From DATNPX01 sp036702975 (GTDB taxonomy: Bacteria; Cyanobacteriota; Vampirovibrionia; Obscuribacterales; Obscuribacteraceae): a stretch of 64,000 bases of DNA. Each line of letters starts with the position of its first letter. The stretch's first letter is position 1. Positions 36,496 to 43,911 of this stretch are shown piece after piece. The position numbers and the translations under genes were made by a program. The stretch lies in NCBI GenBank assembly GCA_036702975.1, contig DATNPX010000034.1:434001-498000 (forward strand), given 5' to 3'. The notes under the pieces are model-generated. The model was given only the letters and a program-made list of their open reading frames with translations, was not told the origin of the DNA and ran no database searches.

Positions 36496-36948
36496 ATGAA
36501 AAAGGACATAAGCGAACTTTCAGGAGCGGAGCTGGCAACTGAGCTGGCGATAATGCGCACGGCATTGGCACTCGACCGTACGCTGCTCGCGTGGGTAAGA
36601 ACATCGCTCGGTTTCATCGGGTTTGGATTTACGCTGGCGAAATTTGTTTCGCATCTTACGCGCTCGGGGCAACTGAGTGACATGCCGATCACCGGTCCAG
36701 AATCGCCAACAAGCCTGGGATTGATGATGATGACGCTCGGACTGCTTGGATTAATATGTGCTGGTATCGACCACTGGCGCGCAGAAAAGAGACTGACGAC
36801 CAAGTCCATCAGTGTGTCTCCATGGTCGTTTTCGTTCATTCTCGCGATCATGCTGGCTGCAGTGACGGTGCTTTTGATTGGAATTCTGGCATTTGAAGTG
36901 AGTCAACGGCCAGCACCAGCGCCAAGCGAACAAGCACGCCCCAGATAG
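36496..36948 (+). CDS. DUF202 (YidH-like) membrane protein
   Basis: A ~150-residue protein with the DUF202 signature (ELAIMRTALALDRTLLAWVRTSLGFIGFGFTL) and three membrane segments: LGFIGFGFTLAKFV, LGLMMMTLGLLGLICAGI and FILAIMLAAVTVLLIGILAF. Function unknown. It is widespread and may shape small-molecule transport or membrane stress. ATG at 36496 is preferred to the TTG at 36484, and neither has a strong binding site. It is divergent from metH. Confidence 0.8.
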   Translation: MKKDISELSGAELATELAIMRTALALDRTLLAWVRTSLGFIGFGFTLAKFVSHLTRSGQLSDMPITGPESPTSLGLMMMTLGLLGLICAGIDHWRAEKRLTTKSISVSPWSFSFILAIMLAAVTVLLIGILAFEVSQRPAPAPSEQARPR

Positions 36949-37020
36949 CGCTGAAAGAGCCGCACGATTTTGGCGCGGGCACACTCGCGGGAGCTCGCAG
37001 GCGCCGGTTTTAAGGGCTTC

Positions 37021-37110
37021 GATTGCTTCAATTGGCGTCGATTGGCTTCGATTGGCATCAATTGGTATCGATTGGTATCAATTGGCTTCAATTGGCATCA
37101 ATTAGCGTCT
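37021..37110. repeat. About nine 10-bp tandem repeats
   Basis: Units of consensus ATTGGCATCA/ATTGGCTTCG lie end to end from 37031 to 37100 in an exact 10-bp period, with decaying units on both sides. It lies between the convergent DUF202 and PstS-like genes. Confidence 0.93.
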
Positions 37111-37157
37111 ATATGCTGCGATGGGCGGCAATAGGCAGCAAAAGATGAAAGATGGAC

Positions 37158-38066
37158 TTAGTCCTTGATCGGTATGTAACCGGTCGCCGAAACGAGCTTC
37201 TGGCCTTCGGCGCTGAGGCAAAAGTCGATGAATCTTTTCGTCGAGTCTTTCGGGTGTTCGTCTGCAAGAATCAACAATGGACGACTCAACGGATAGTTTT
37301 CGATGCTCGCACTGATTGATGGCTTAACGGGTTTCGAACCATCGAGTAGTTTCAATCCGATGATCTTCACCTTGCCACTTGCTTCAATTGCATGATGCAA
37401 CCCAACGAAGGCGATACCATTTGGATCGGTTGCAATCTTGTCTATTGTTTGCCCAACTGTTGGTATCAACTTTGTTGATGCGCACGGGTCCTTTCCATGC
37501 ATTACATGGTCACGAAAATATGAGAATGTGCCGGAATCCTTTCCTCGCGTGAATTTGTCGATGACACCTGGCTTTCCCCCTAACTCTTTCCAGTTCGAGG
37601 TCTTGCCTGAGTAGATAGCTTCTATGTCGTCGAGCTTCATTGAATCAATAGGATTAATAGGATTGACGATGAACGCGATCGCATCACGCGCTACAGTAAA
37701 TTTCTTGATATTCACGCCTTTGGTGGATGCGGTGTCAGTCTCCTGTTTGGTCAAATCGCGCGAAGAGAGCCCAATATCAGTAGTGCGCTCAATCAATGCT
37801 GCAATGCCACCGCCTGAATCGTTAGGCGTTATAGAAAACGGAATATCCGGATTTGTTTTTTTGAACTCTTGCGTCCAGACTTTGACGAGTTCGATCATAG
37901 TTGCCGAACCATCGACAGCGATGAGCGAAGTAAGACTGCGGCCATCACTGACTTTTGACACTGTTGTATGACTGGGTGGTGTCTCACAAGCGGAGAGAAA
38001 AATGCCAGCGGCTGTAATGACTGCAACCAGAGCACCAATAGATAAGATGCGCGTTGACCTGTACAC
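37158..38066 (-). CDS. PstS-like phosphate-binding lipoprotein
   Basis: A 302-residue lipoprotein: signal with lipobox FLSAC (ILSIGALVAVITAAGIFLSAC), then a PstS/SBP-type fold (LIAVDGSATMIELVKVWTQEFKK, ITPNDSGGGIAALIERTTDIGLSSRDLT, KFTRGKDSGTFSYFRDHVM, GIAFVGLHHAI, FIDFCLSAEGQKLVSATGYIPI). It binds phosphate or a similar anion at the outer face of the membrane. No PstCAB transporter genes follow, so it may act with a system elsewhere or as a sensor. It lies 12 bp downstream of a TPR-protein gene on the same strand. Confidence 0.83.
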   Translation of the reverse strand: MYRSTRILSIGALVAVITAAGIFLSACETPPSHTTVSKVSDGRSLTSLIAVDGSATMIELVKVWTQEFKKTNPDIPFSITPNDSGGGIAALIERTTDIGLSSRDLTKQETDTASTKGVNIKKFTVARDAIAFIVNPINPIDSMKLDDIEAIYSGKTSNWKELGGKPGVIDKFTRGKDSGTFSYFRDHVMHGKDPCASTKLIPTVGQTIDKIATDPNGIAFVGLHHAIEASGKVKIIGLKLLDGSKPVKPSISASIENYPLSRPLLILADEHPKDSTKRFIDFCLSAEGQKLVSATGYIPIKD

Positions 38067-38078
38067 TGGCGAACCTCG

Positions 38079-38870
38079 CTACTCTTGATACCCCAAATCT
38101 TTGGCACGTTTGAAATCGGCGTTCGCCAGGCTCTTCTTTCCGAGCGCTTTGTACGACTGGCCTCGACTGCGATACGCACCAGCCAGCCGTGCATCGATCT
38201 CTATCGCTTTATTGCAATCAGCGATCGCGCGATCGTATTGCTCTAATCCGACACAAATTCGCGCACGCACAGATAGAGCACTAGCATTTTTGGGCTGCAC
38301 GCCAAGCGCTTTGTTCACATCGGCAAGCGCTTCGCGGTACCTTTCAGTTCCCGCTTCAGCTTTCGCTTTCAGACATAGTGCATCGACATTCCGAGGATCG
38401 ACAGCCACAACCGCTTCGCAATCCTTTTGTGCATCTTTGAACTTATGGAGTCCAATATTAGCGCTTGCTCTTGCATTCAATGCCGCTCGACTGTTCGGCT
38501 CGATTGCTAGGGCGCGACCGGATTCATCAAATGCCCGTTCATATTTGCCGAGTCCATTCAGGGCCTCTGCAAGCCCAATGTGACAAGAAGCCGTACCCGG
38601 ATGCTTCTCGACCTCATCTTCAAATATGTCTTGTGCAGCCTTGTAATCATGGTTCTTGAGAGATACCACGCCCGCTTTTGATTCGGAATTGGTACTAGGT
38701 TCGGGCTCCGCCGCGATGGAAGCGCCGCAACCTTCTAATAATGAACCAGCTAGCGAACCATCTAACGGACCAGCACTGAGAATCGGCAGAATTAGAGCCA
38801 AAGGTAAAAGCGAGCCGACCTGCATTACCTTACAGGCAACCAAGTCGGCACGCAGTGTCTTTTCTGGCAT
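38079..38870 (-). CDS. Exported TPR protein
   Basis: A 263-residue protein. A long N-terminal leader includes a hydrophobic signal (VGSLLPLALILPILSAGPLDG), followed by a low-complexity stretch and about five TPRs from ~70 (AAQDIFEDEVEKHPGTASCHIGLAEALNGLGKYERAFDESGRALAIEPN and on). Scaffold or envelope-assembly role. It precedes the PstS-like lipoprotein by 12 bp and is probably expressed with it. The start could also be Met16. Confidence 0.7.
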   Translation of the reverse strand: MPEKTLRADLVACKVMQVGSLLPLALILPILSAGPLDGSLAGSLLEGCGASIAAEPEPSTNSESKAGVVSLKNHDYKAAQDIFEDEVEKHPGTASCHIGLAEALNGLGKYERAFDESGRALAIEPNSRAALNARASANIGLHKFKDAQKDCEAVVAVDPRNVDALCLKAKAEAGTERYREALADVNKALGVQPKNASALSVRARICVGLEQYDRAIADCNKAIEIDARLAGAYRSRGQSYKALGKKSLANADFKRAKDLGYQE

Positions 38871-38895
38871 TTTACCGCCAGGAAGTCGCTTTGGC

Positions 38896-39078
38896 TTACT
38901 CGTCGTAGTAACCTTCTTCTTCTTCTTCTTCTTCGGCTAGTTCAACAGCCGCGAGGAAAAATTGGCTGGTGACTTGCGCGGCGGTGTCCGGCGATACACC
39001 TACATCGGTGAGTGATTTAATCCAATGCACGACTTCCGCTAAAACAGTCGTGTCGACAATTGTCTGTGTCTGAGTCAT
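38896..39078 (-). CDS. Small acidic-tailed protein
   Basis: A 60-residue protein, MTQTQTIVDTTVLAEVVHWI at the start and seven consecutive Glu before GYYDE at the end. AAGGGG lies 8 bases before the ATG, so translation is likely. The Glu run is a GAA trinucleotide repeat (CTT on the plus strand, 38914-38935) that could vary in length. No known domain. 25 bp upstream of the TPR gene. Confidence 0.65.
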   Translation of the reverse strand: MTQTQTIVDTTVLAEVVHWIKSLTDVGVSPDTAAQVTSQFFLAAVELAEEEEEEEGYYDE

Positions 39079-39515
39079 TTAGGAACCCCTTGTAACGCGC
39101 TACTGAGTAGAGGCTGATCGTAGCCTCAGGCGGCGGCGCAAAACAAGTCAATGTCCTCTATTCGTAAAGCTTCTATGCGAATTCCTGTAGGGTACAATCG
39201 GGCTGCGATTTGCAGCTCTTGCCAGCCGGGGAGGCAGGCTCTCCTTCGAAAAACTAATTTTGTCGGGCGTGACTTGCATTTAATGTTGCTTTTAAACTTT
39301 CTGTCCTTGCGCAGCCCTAGGACATTAACTGCTTGAAAGACTGCCCCCATGGCAATATTGGCTTTTTGTGTCCGGATAAATCACAGTTTCTCGTTTGGCT
39401 TTAGGGCAAGGAGTTTCACGTGGTTTTCACATGCCAAGCGCGAATATATGACCATGTTTCGTAGAAATACGAACGACTTACCAAACGCCCCTGAGAAAGG
39501 TAAAAGGAACCGAAT
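39079..39515. other. 437-bp region without a gene
   Basis: Between two divergent genes. Short frames lack binding sites. Nothing else recognisable was seen. Confidence 0.5.
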
Positions 39516-40067
39516 ATGCGCCTTGTTTCCACAATTCTCACCTCTTTATTAGCTCTCGCCTCCTGCTTGGTGGTTGCAGCTCCAAGCCAGGCGCAAGGTG
39601 TGCGTTACGAAGTTACCGAACAGTCCAGCACCAGCCGTGTGGTTGGCTGGGAGCGTGGACTCACCCAACGCGACCCCAATCTCGCCAACTGGCACTGGGA
39701 ACCTATCACCGGTTCGAATCATCGTTTCGATGTTAAACGCATTCAAGATCCTAATCAGCCTACAACCGCAGAACCAGTAGCTCACTACACAAAGACGCCT
39801 TATGTGAAGCCAATTCATGTGGCTCTTCCGAACGTCGTCCACACAGCCGCCAACACCACTACTCGCTCCGACCTGAACGGTAAGCTCCTTCGCAACAACG
39901 CCGAAACCGCCGTAACAGCTCAAGCTAGACCGGTTGCAACCTACAAAGACTACTCGCATGGAGAAGTTGGCAGCGGCTCGAACTCCGCGCAGACTAGTCT
40001 GTCGGGAACTATCATCCACAAATCTGGTCGCCGAGCTGCCTACGGAGATGCTCCTCGCTATTACTAA
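39516..40067 (+). CDS. Secreted protein of unknown function
   Basis: A 183-residue protein with a clear signal peptide (LVSTILTSLLALASCLVVAAPSQAQG) and a polar, Thr/Asn-rich mature part with no cysteines, likely beta or disordered. AAAGGTAAAAGG lies before the ATG. A 15-bp repeat begins in its last codons. No known family. Confidence 0.7.
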   Translation: MRLVSTILTSLLALASCLVVAAPSQAQGVRYEVTEQSSTSRVVGWERGLTQRDPNLANWHWEPITGSNHRFDVKRIQDPNQPTTAEPVAHYTKTPYVKPIHVALPNVVHTAANTTTRSDLNGKLLRNNAETAVTAQARPVATYKDYSHGEVGSGSNSAQTSLSGTIIHKSGRRAAYGDAPRYY

Positions 40068-40102
40068 ATAAGCTATTACTCAATAAGCTATTACTCAATA
40101 AA
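40058..40102. repeat. Three 15-bp tandem repeats over a stop codon
   Basis: CTATTACTMAATAAG-type unit three times (40058-40072, 40073-40087, 40088-40102). The first unit contains the stop codon of the secreted-protein gene. Confidence 0.9.
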
Positions 40103-40204
40103 TAGATTGATTGGTCCGATCTGAGGTCAGAACATCAGAGCAAAGGGTGGACCAAACTGAATCGCAAAAATTTTCGTCCGAAGGGCTAACGATATCGGTG
40201 GATT

Positions 40205-40240
40205 TTGTCAGGTCGACAAAGTAAACCGATATCGCTTTAT
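40205..40240. repeat. Interspersed palindrome, copy 5 (decayed right arm)
   Basis: GTAAACCGATATCGCTTTAT (40221-40240), three mismatches in the right arm, with TGTCAG (40206-40211) 9 bp upstream. A further, much decayed core (TAACGATATCGGTGG) lies at 40187-40201. Confidence 0.85.
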
Positions 40241-40244
40241 TTTT

Positions 40245-40280
40245 TGTCAGACGCTGGAAGTAAACCGATATCGGTTTACT
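40245..40280. repeat. Interspersed palindrome, copy 6
   Basis: Perfect 20-bp palindrome at 40260-40279 (22 bp with flanking A/T), TGTCAG (40245-40250) 9 bp upstream. It is about 90 bp before the GH13 gene, 39 bp from copy 5. Confidence 0.92.
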
Positions 40281-40369
40281 TTTATGACCAGCTCATCCCA
40301 AACGGCAGAGCTTAAGGTTTAGTAGACTAATGAACTTCGAACTTGAGACAGCAGCTATAGGTGTAAAAG

Positions 40370-42238
40370 TTGAAAATGAAAAGGAATTTCGCTCCTGAAT
40401 TTCGCCGCGGATTCAGCCATTACTTAGTCGCTGTTTTGATCGGGCTCAGCATAGGGGGTCATTCAACTAGAGCGGCAGCTTCGGACAAACAACCAGCATT
40501 GCCGGAAGTGAAGGCGGCCGTCAAGCCAAAGCCAAAGCCAAAGCCAACGTCGAACAGCGGCAAGCCAGCGGCCGGCAAGAAGGTCCCTCTGACAAACAGT
40601 CTTGTCGTAAACGCTAAGTGCACGGGGGTTGATCCCTGGTGGAAGCATGCCGTTATTTACGAGATTTATCCGCGCAGCTTTAAGGATTCAGATGGTGACG
40701 GGATTGGCGACCTCAACGGCATCACATCAGAGCTCGACTATCTTCAGAAGCTCGGTATTGACGCGATATGGTTGACGCCTTGTTACCCATCGCCGCAGGT
40801 GGACTTCGGCTACGATATCTCGGACTACAGAGCGATCGCCAAAGAATATGGCACAATGGCTGATTTCGAACGCCTGGTCGCAGAAGCGAAAAAGAGAAAC
40901 ATTCGAATCATCATGGACTTAGTGATGAACCACACAAGCGACAAACACCAGTGGTTTTTAGAGTCCAAATCTTCCAAGACAAACCCCAAGCGCGATTGGT
41001 ATATATGGCGTGACGGAAAAAATGGTAGTCCACCAAACAACTGGTCATCAGTGTTTGGTCACTCAGCGTGGAAATTAGATCCAACCACTAACCAGTACTA
41101 CTATCACTTTTTCTATCCCGAACAACCGGACCTCAATTACAGGAACAAGGAAGTGGAAAAAGCAATGCTCGATATTGCGAGCTTCTGGCTGGACAAAGGT
41201 GTAGCTGGATTTCGCCTTGACGCAATCGGAACATTGTTCGAGAATCCGGAGATGCCAGACAATCCGGAATTCGAGAGCACAAATGCATTTGGCGACAAGT
41301 ATCAAGAGCACAAATACACCACCGACTTGCCTGAAGTACATGACGTTCTCAGAGATCTACGCAAAGTCTTGAACTCATATCCAGGCGACCGAGTCCTGAT
41401 TGGTGAAACAGGAGGCGATGTAAAACGCCTGAGCACAATGTTCGGCCAAGACGACGAAATACAGTTACCGATGAACTTTGCATTCACCGACTCTGGGAAA
41501 TTGAACGCAAAGTATTTCTCGGAGCAGATCCTGGCATGGGACCGCAATCCGGCCAAGGGATGGCCGCTTTATGTTTTAAGTAATCACGATGGTCCACGAC
41601 AGTTCACCAAATTTGGTGACGGGCTGCATAACGACCGTATTGCAAAACTTCTTGCAACTTTTTTGCTGACGACGCGTGGAACACCGCTCCTCTACTATGG
41701 TGAAGAGATAGGCATGGAAAATTATGACCCGCGCAGGGTTGAGGATGTCCAGGATCCGATTGGCAAAATCGGCTGGCCAAAAGAGAAAGGTCGGGATGGT
41801 GAACGTACGCCTATGCAATGGTCAGATTCGCTCAATGCTGGTTTTAGTCCGCACCGCCCGTGGTTGCCAGTTGCTTTGAACTATCCAACACACAATGTGC
41901 AGTATGAACAGAGGGACAAAAGTTCAATCCTTCACTTTTATGAGAATTTGATTACGCTGAGACGCACACGACAAGCCCTTCTTCATGGATCATATGAACC
42001 AGTGAATGCAAATAATGAAAGCGTTGTCGCTTACATTCGAAAGAGCGGTAAAGACCGAGTCCTTGTTTTGATGAACATGAGCAGCAAAGATGCGAAAACG
42101 GCTGTGGACCGCAAAGCGAACAGAATTACGGGCACGAAGTCCAAAGTGATTCTATCCAACGTTACAGGAACAACGACAGCCATCAATCTGCAAGCACTCA
42201 CATTAAAGCCGTGGCAGGCCCTCTTGATTCAGCTCTAG
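40370..42238 (+). CDS. Exported GH13 alpha-glucosidase / trehalose-synthase-like enzyme
   Basis: A 622-residue glycoside hydrolase family 13 enzyme with a signal anchor (YLVAVLIGLSIGGHSTRA) and a Lys-Pro repeat linker (~50-60) before the barrel. Conserved regions: DLVMNHTS, GFRLDAIG (nucleophile Asp284), IGETGG (acid/base Glu346) and LSNHDGPR (Asp407). The VIYEIYPRSFKDSDGDGIGDLNGI start of the barrel is typical of oligo-1,6-glucosidases and trehalose synthases. The exact activity is open. Export suggests use of extracellular alpha-glucans. TTG at 40370 fits AGGTG six bases upstream; ATG at 40376 is two codons on. Confidence 0.85.
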   Translation: MKMKRNFAPEFRRGFSHYLVAVLIGLSIGGHSTRAAASDKQPALPEVKAAVKPKPKPKPTSNSGKPAAGKKVPLTNSLVVNAKCTGVDPWWKHAVIYEIYPRSFKDSDGDGIGDLNGITSELDYLQKLGIDAIWLTPCYPSPQVDFGYDISDYRAIAKEYGTMADFERLVAEAKKRNIRIIMDLVMNHTSDKHQWFLESKSSKTNPKRDWYIWRDGKNGSPPNNWSSVFGHSAWKLDPTTNQYYYHFFYPEQPDLNYRNKEVEKAMLDIASFWLDKGVAGFRLDAIGTLFENPEMPDNPEFESTNAFGDKYQEHKYTTDLPEVHDVLRDLRKVLNSYPGDRVLIGETGGDVKRLSTMFGQDDEIQLPMNFAFTDSGKLNAKYFSEQILAWDRNPAKGWPLYVLSNHDGPRQFTKFGDGLHNDRIAKLLATFLLTTRGTPLLYYGEEIGMENYDPRRVEDVQDPIGKIGWPKEKGRDGERTPMQWSDSLNAGFSPHRPWLPVALNYPTHNVQYEQRDKSSILHFYENLITLRRTRQALLHGSYEPVNANNESVVAYIRKSGKDRVLVLMNMSSKDAKTAVDRKANRITGTKSKVILSNVTGTTTAINLQALTLKPWQALLIQL

Positions 42239-42252
42239 AACTCGTCTAAGGC

Positions 42253-42286
42253 ACGAGGACATACCGTGATCACGCTATGTCCTCGT
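42253..42286 (+). terminator. Hairpin after the GH13 gene
   Basis: An 11-bp stem ACGAGGACATA / TATGTCCTCGT closes an inner CGTGATCACG palindrome. No T-tract, so it may end transcription weakly or protect the mRNA. Confidence 0.5.
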
Positions 42287-42481
42287 TGTGGACATAGCTG
42301 TAAATTGCATGTCCGCGGCGAGGGCGGACGCGCACACAGCATGTGCGAAGCGCGTCCATGGACAATACTTAGCCAGTACCTATAAGCACACTTGTAAGCA
42401 CACTCGCCAACTCACTTGACGACCTTTAAGCAAAAGCGAAGAAAAGACAGCTAAATCGAGCGTTCTCAGGGGGCTCCCGAT

Positions 42482-42541
42482 TATAATGAACACTGTTCAT
42501 CGAACAGCAAGCACAGTGTGAGCTTGCGCCTTCTGGAGGCG
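42482..42541 (+). promoter_or_regulatory. Promoter -10 box and triple-hairpin leader of Cys/Met PLP gene
   Basis: TATAAT (42482-42487) is followed by CTGTTC-ATC-GAACAG (42493-42507), GCAAGC/GCTTGC (42507-42527) and CGCCTT-CTG-GAGGCG (42527-42541). The leader is about 95 bases. It does not match a SAM riboswitch class that I recognise, but the position before a methionine-pathway gene makes a new sensor or attenuator possible. Confidence 0.4.
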
Positions 42542-42586
42542 AAAAGACGGCTCCGCAGGACGCTCAACATTAGGAGAAGTTACACA

Positions 42587-43903
42587 ATGACATCGAAGAA
42601 ATCGCAGGACGGTAATTATTCGATTCCGACGAAGCTCATTTACGGCAAATCGGTAGCCGAAGAGTGGGACTACAGTCACCACGTTATTCCGCCTATCACA
42701 ACGTCATCGTCATTTCGCCTTGACTCTGCAGGTCGTGGTGCCAAAGGCTTCGGTCAAATCGGTCGCACCGGTGAAGGTGGTCCGATTTATGTCTACGACC
42801 GCATGGGAGAACCGACCGTCGACATGCTGCAAGATGCACTGGCAACAGCCGAAGGATGCGATATCGCCGTCACTTTCGCTACCGGTATGGCAGCTATTCA
42901 TGCAGCACTCTGCTTCTACCTCGAACAAGGTTCGGAGATCATTTCGCACAGCACAGTCTACGGCTGCACCTACAGCTTAATGGTAAATTGGCTGCCGAAG
43001 TTTGGATTTAAAGTGCACTTCTGCGACTTGACTGATCCGAAGAGCTTCCTGCCTTTCGTCAATGACAAGACACGCCTGATTTTCCTGGAGTCGCCTGTGA
43101 ATCCGACCCTACAGTTGCTTGATACACAAGCGATTATTGGAGAATTGAATAAGGTAAACGCAAAGCGCGCAGCAAACGACAAGATCATCTCGGTAATGGA
43201 TAACACTTTCTCTACACCGTTTTGCCAACGTCCGGCTGAACATGGTGTCGATGTTGTCGTTCACAGCTTAACGAAAGGACTGAGTGGATTCGGCACAGAC
43301 ATGGGTGGTGCCGTGATCACAAGACAAGAGTTTCAAGAACGCTTGATTCTTTTCCGCAAGGATTTTGGTGGCACATTGTCTCCGCAACCAGCCTGGCATA
43401 TTTTGGTCTACGGTTTGTCCACCCTCTCCTTGCGTATCCCGCACCAACAAGCAAACGCACAAAAGATCGCCGAGTTCCTCGAAAAGCACAAATTGGTTGA
43501 GCGCGTGAGTTATCCAGGACTCGATTCTTTCCCGCAGAAAGAGATTGCGCGCCGCCATCTCATTGACTACGACGGCAATTTCGCGCCCGGTATCATCATC
43601 TACTTTACGCTCGGCGGACGCACCCCCGAAGAGTCGAAGCGCAAAGGCGAGCAGATGATGGACTACATCGCTAAGAACGCTTACGCAATTACATTGGCGG
43701 TGAGTCTCGGGCAAGTTCGCACTCTAATCGAACACCCTGGCTCCATGACTCACGCAGCTTATCCGGCTGACGAACAAGTAAAGTTGGGAATCGATCCAGG
43801 TGGTATCAGATTGGCGGTCGGCATCGAGCATCCGGACGATGTGATCAAAGACTTGATGGCTGCGCTCCAGCATATTGAAAGTGCAGAACCTGTGCTGGCC
43901 TAG
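42587..43903 (+). CDS. Cys/Met metabolism PLP enzyme (methionine gamma-lyase / O-acetylhomoserine sulfhydrylase-like)
   Basis: A 438-residue enzyme of the trans-sulfuration PLP family. YVYDRMGEPTVDMLQDALATAEG is the substrate/cofactor arm, TFATGMAAIHAAL binds PLP phosphate, MDNTFSTPF has Asp205, and VVHSLTKGLSGFGTDMGG has cofactor Lys230. C-terminal SLGQVRTLIEHPGSMTHA is the family end. The family includes methionine gamma-lyase, cystathionine synthases/lyases and O-acylhomoserine sulfhydrylases, and sequence alone does not separate them. ATG 42587 has AGGAG; the frame from 42518 lies in the hairpin leader and is rejected. A second, related PLP domain starts 8 bp downstream. Confidence 0.88.
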   Translation: MTSKKSQDGNYSIPTKLIYGKSVAEEWDYSHHVIPPITTSSSFRLDSAGRGAKGFGQIGRTGEGGPIYVYDRMGEPTVDMLQDALATAEGCDIAVTFATGMAAIHAALCFYLEQGSEIISHSTVYGCTYSLMVNWLPKFGFKVHFCDLTDPKSFLPFVNDKTRLIFLESPVNPTLQLLDTQAIIGELNKVNAKRAANDKIISVMDNTFSTPFCQRPAEHGVDVVVHSLTKGLSGFGTDMGGAVITRQEFQERLILFRKDFGGTLSPQPAWHILVYGLSTLSLRIPHQQANAQKIAEFLEKHKLVERVSYPGLDSFPQKEIARRHLIDYDGNFAPGIIIYFTLGGRTPEESKRKGEQMMDYIAKNAYAITLAVSLGQVRTLIEHPGSMTHAAYPADEQVKLGIDPGGIRLAVGIEHPDDVIKDLMAALQHIESAEPVLA

Positions 43904-43911
43904 GTCTCAGG

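Larger units (their letters stand above)
42239..42586. other. 348-bp structured intergenic region and methionine-gene leader
   Basis: Besides the hairpin at 42253, GGACGCGC/GCGCGTCC (42326-42333 and 42350-42357) encloses a CACA/TGTG stem. A TATAAT (42482-42487) then precedes three consecutive hairpins in the leader of the PLP gene. Confidence 0.6.

Noticed and set aside
40205..40369. Palindromes before the GH13 gene as LacI-type sugar operators
   Set aside because: LacI-family sites usually centre on CG, this one centres on GATATC, and other copies are nowhere near sugar genes. A dispersed element fits better.
42326..42357. Hairpin GGACGCGC/GCGCGTCC as a tRNA or known riboswitch
   Set aside because: No T-loop, no acceptor stem, no known riboswitch core.
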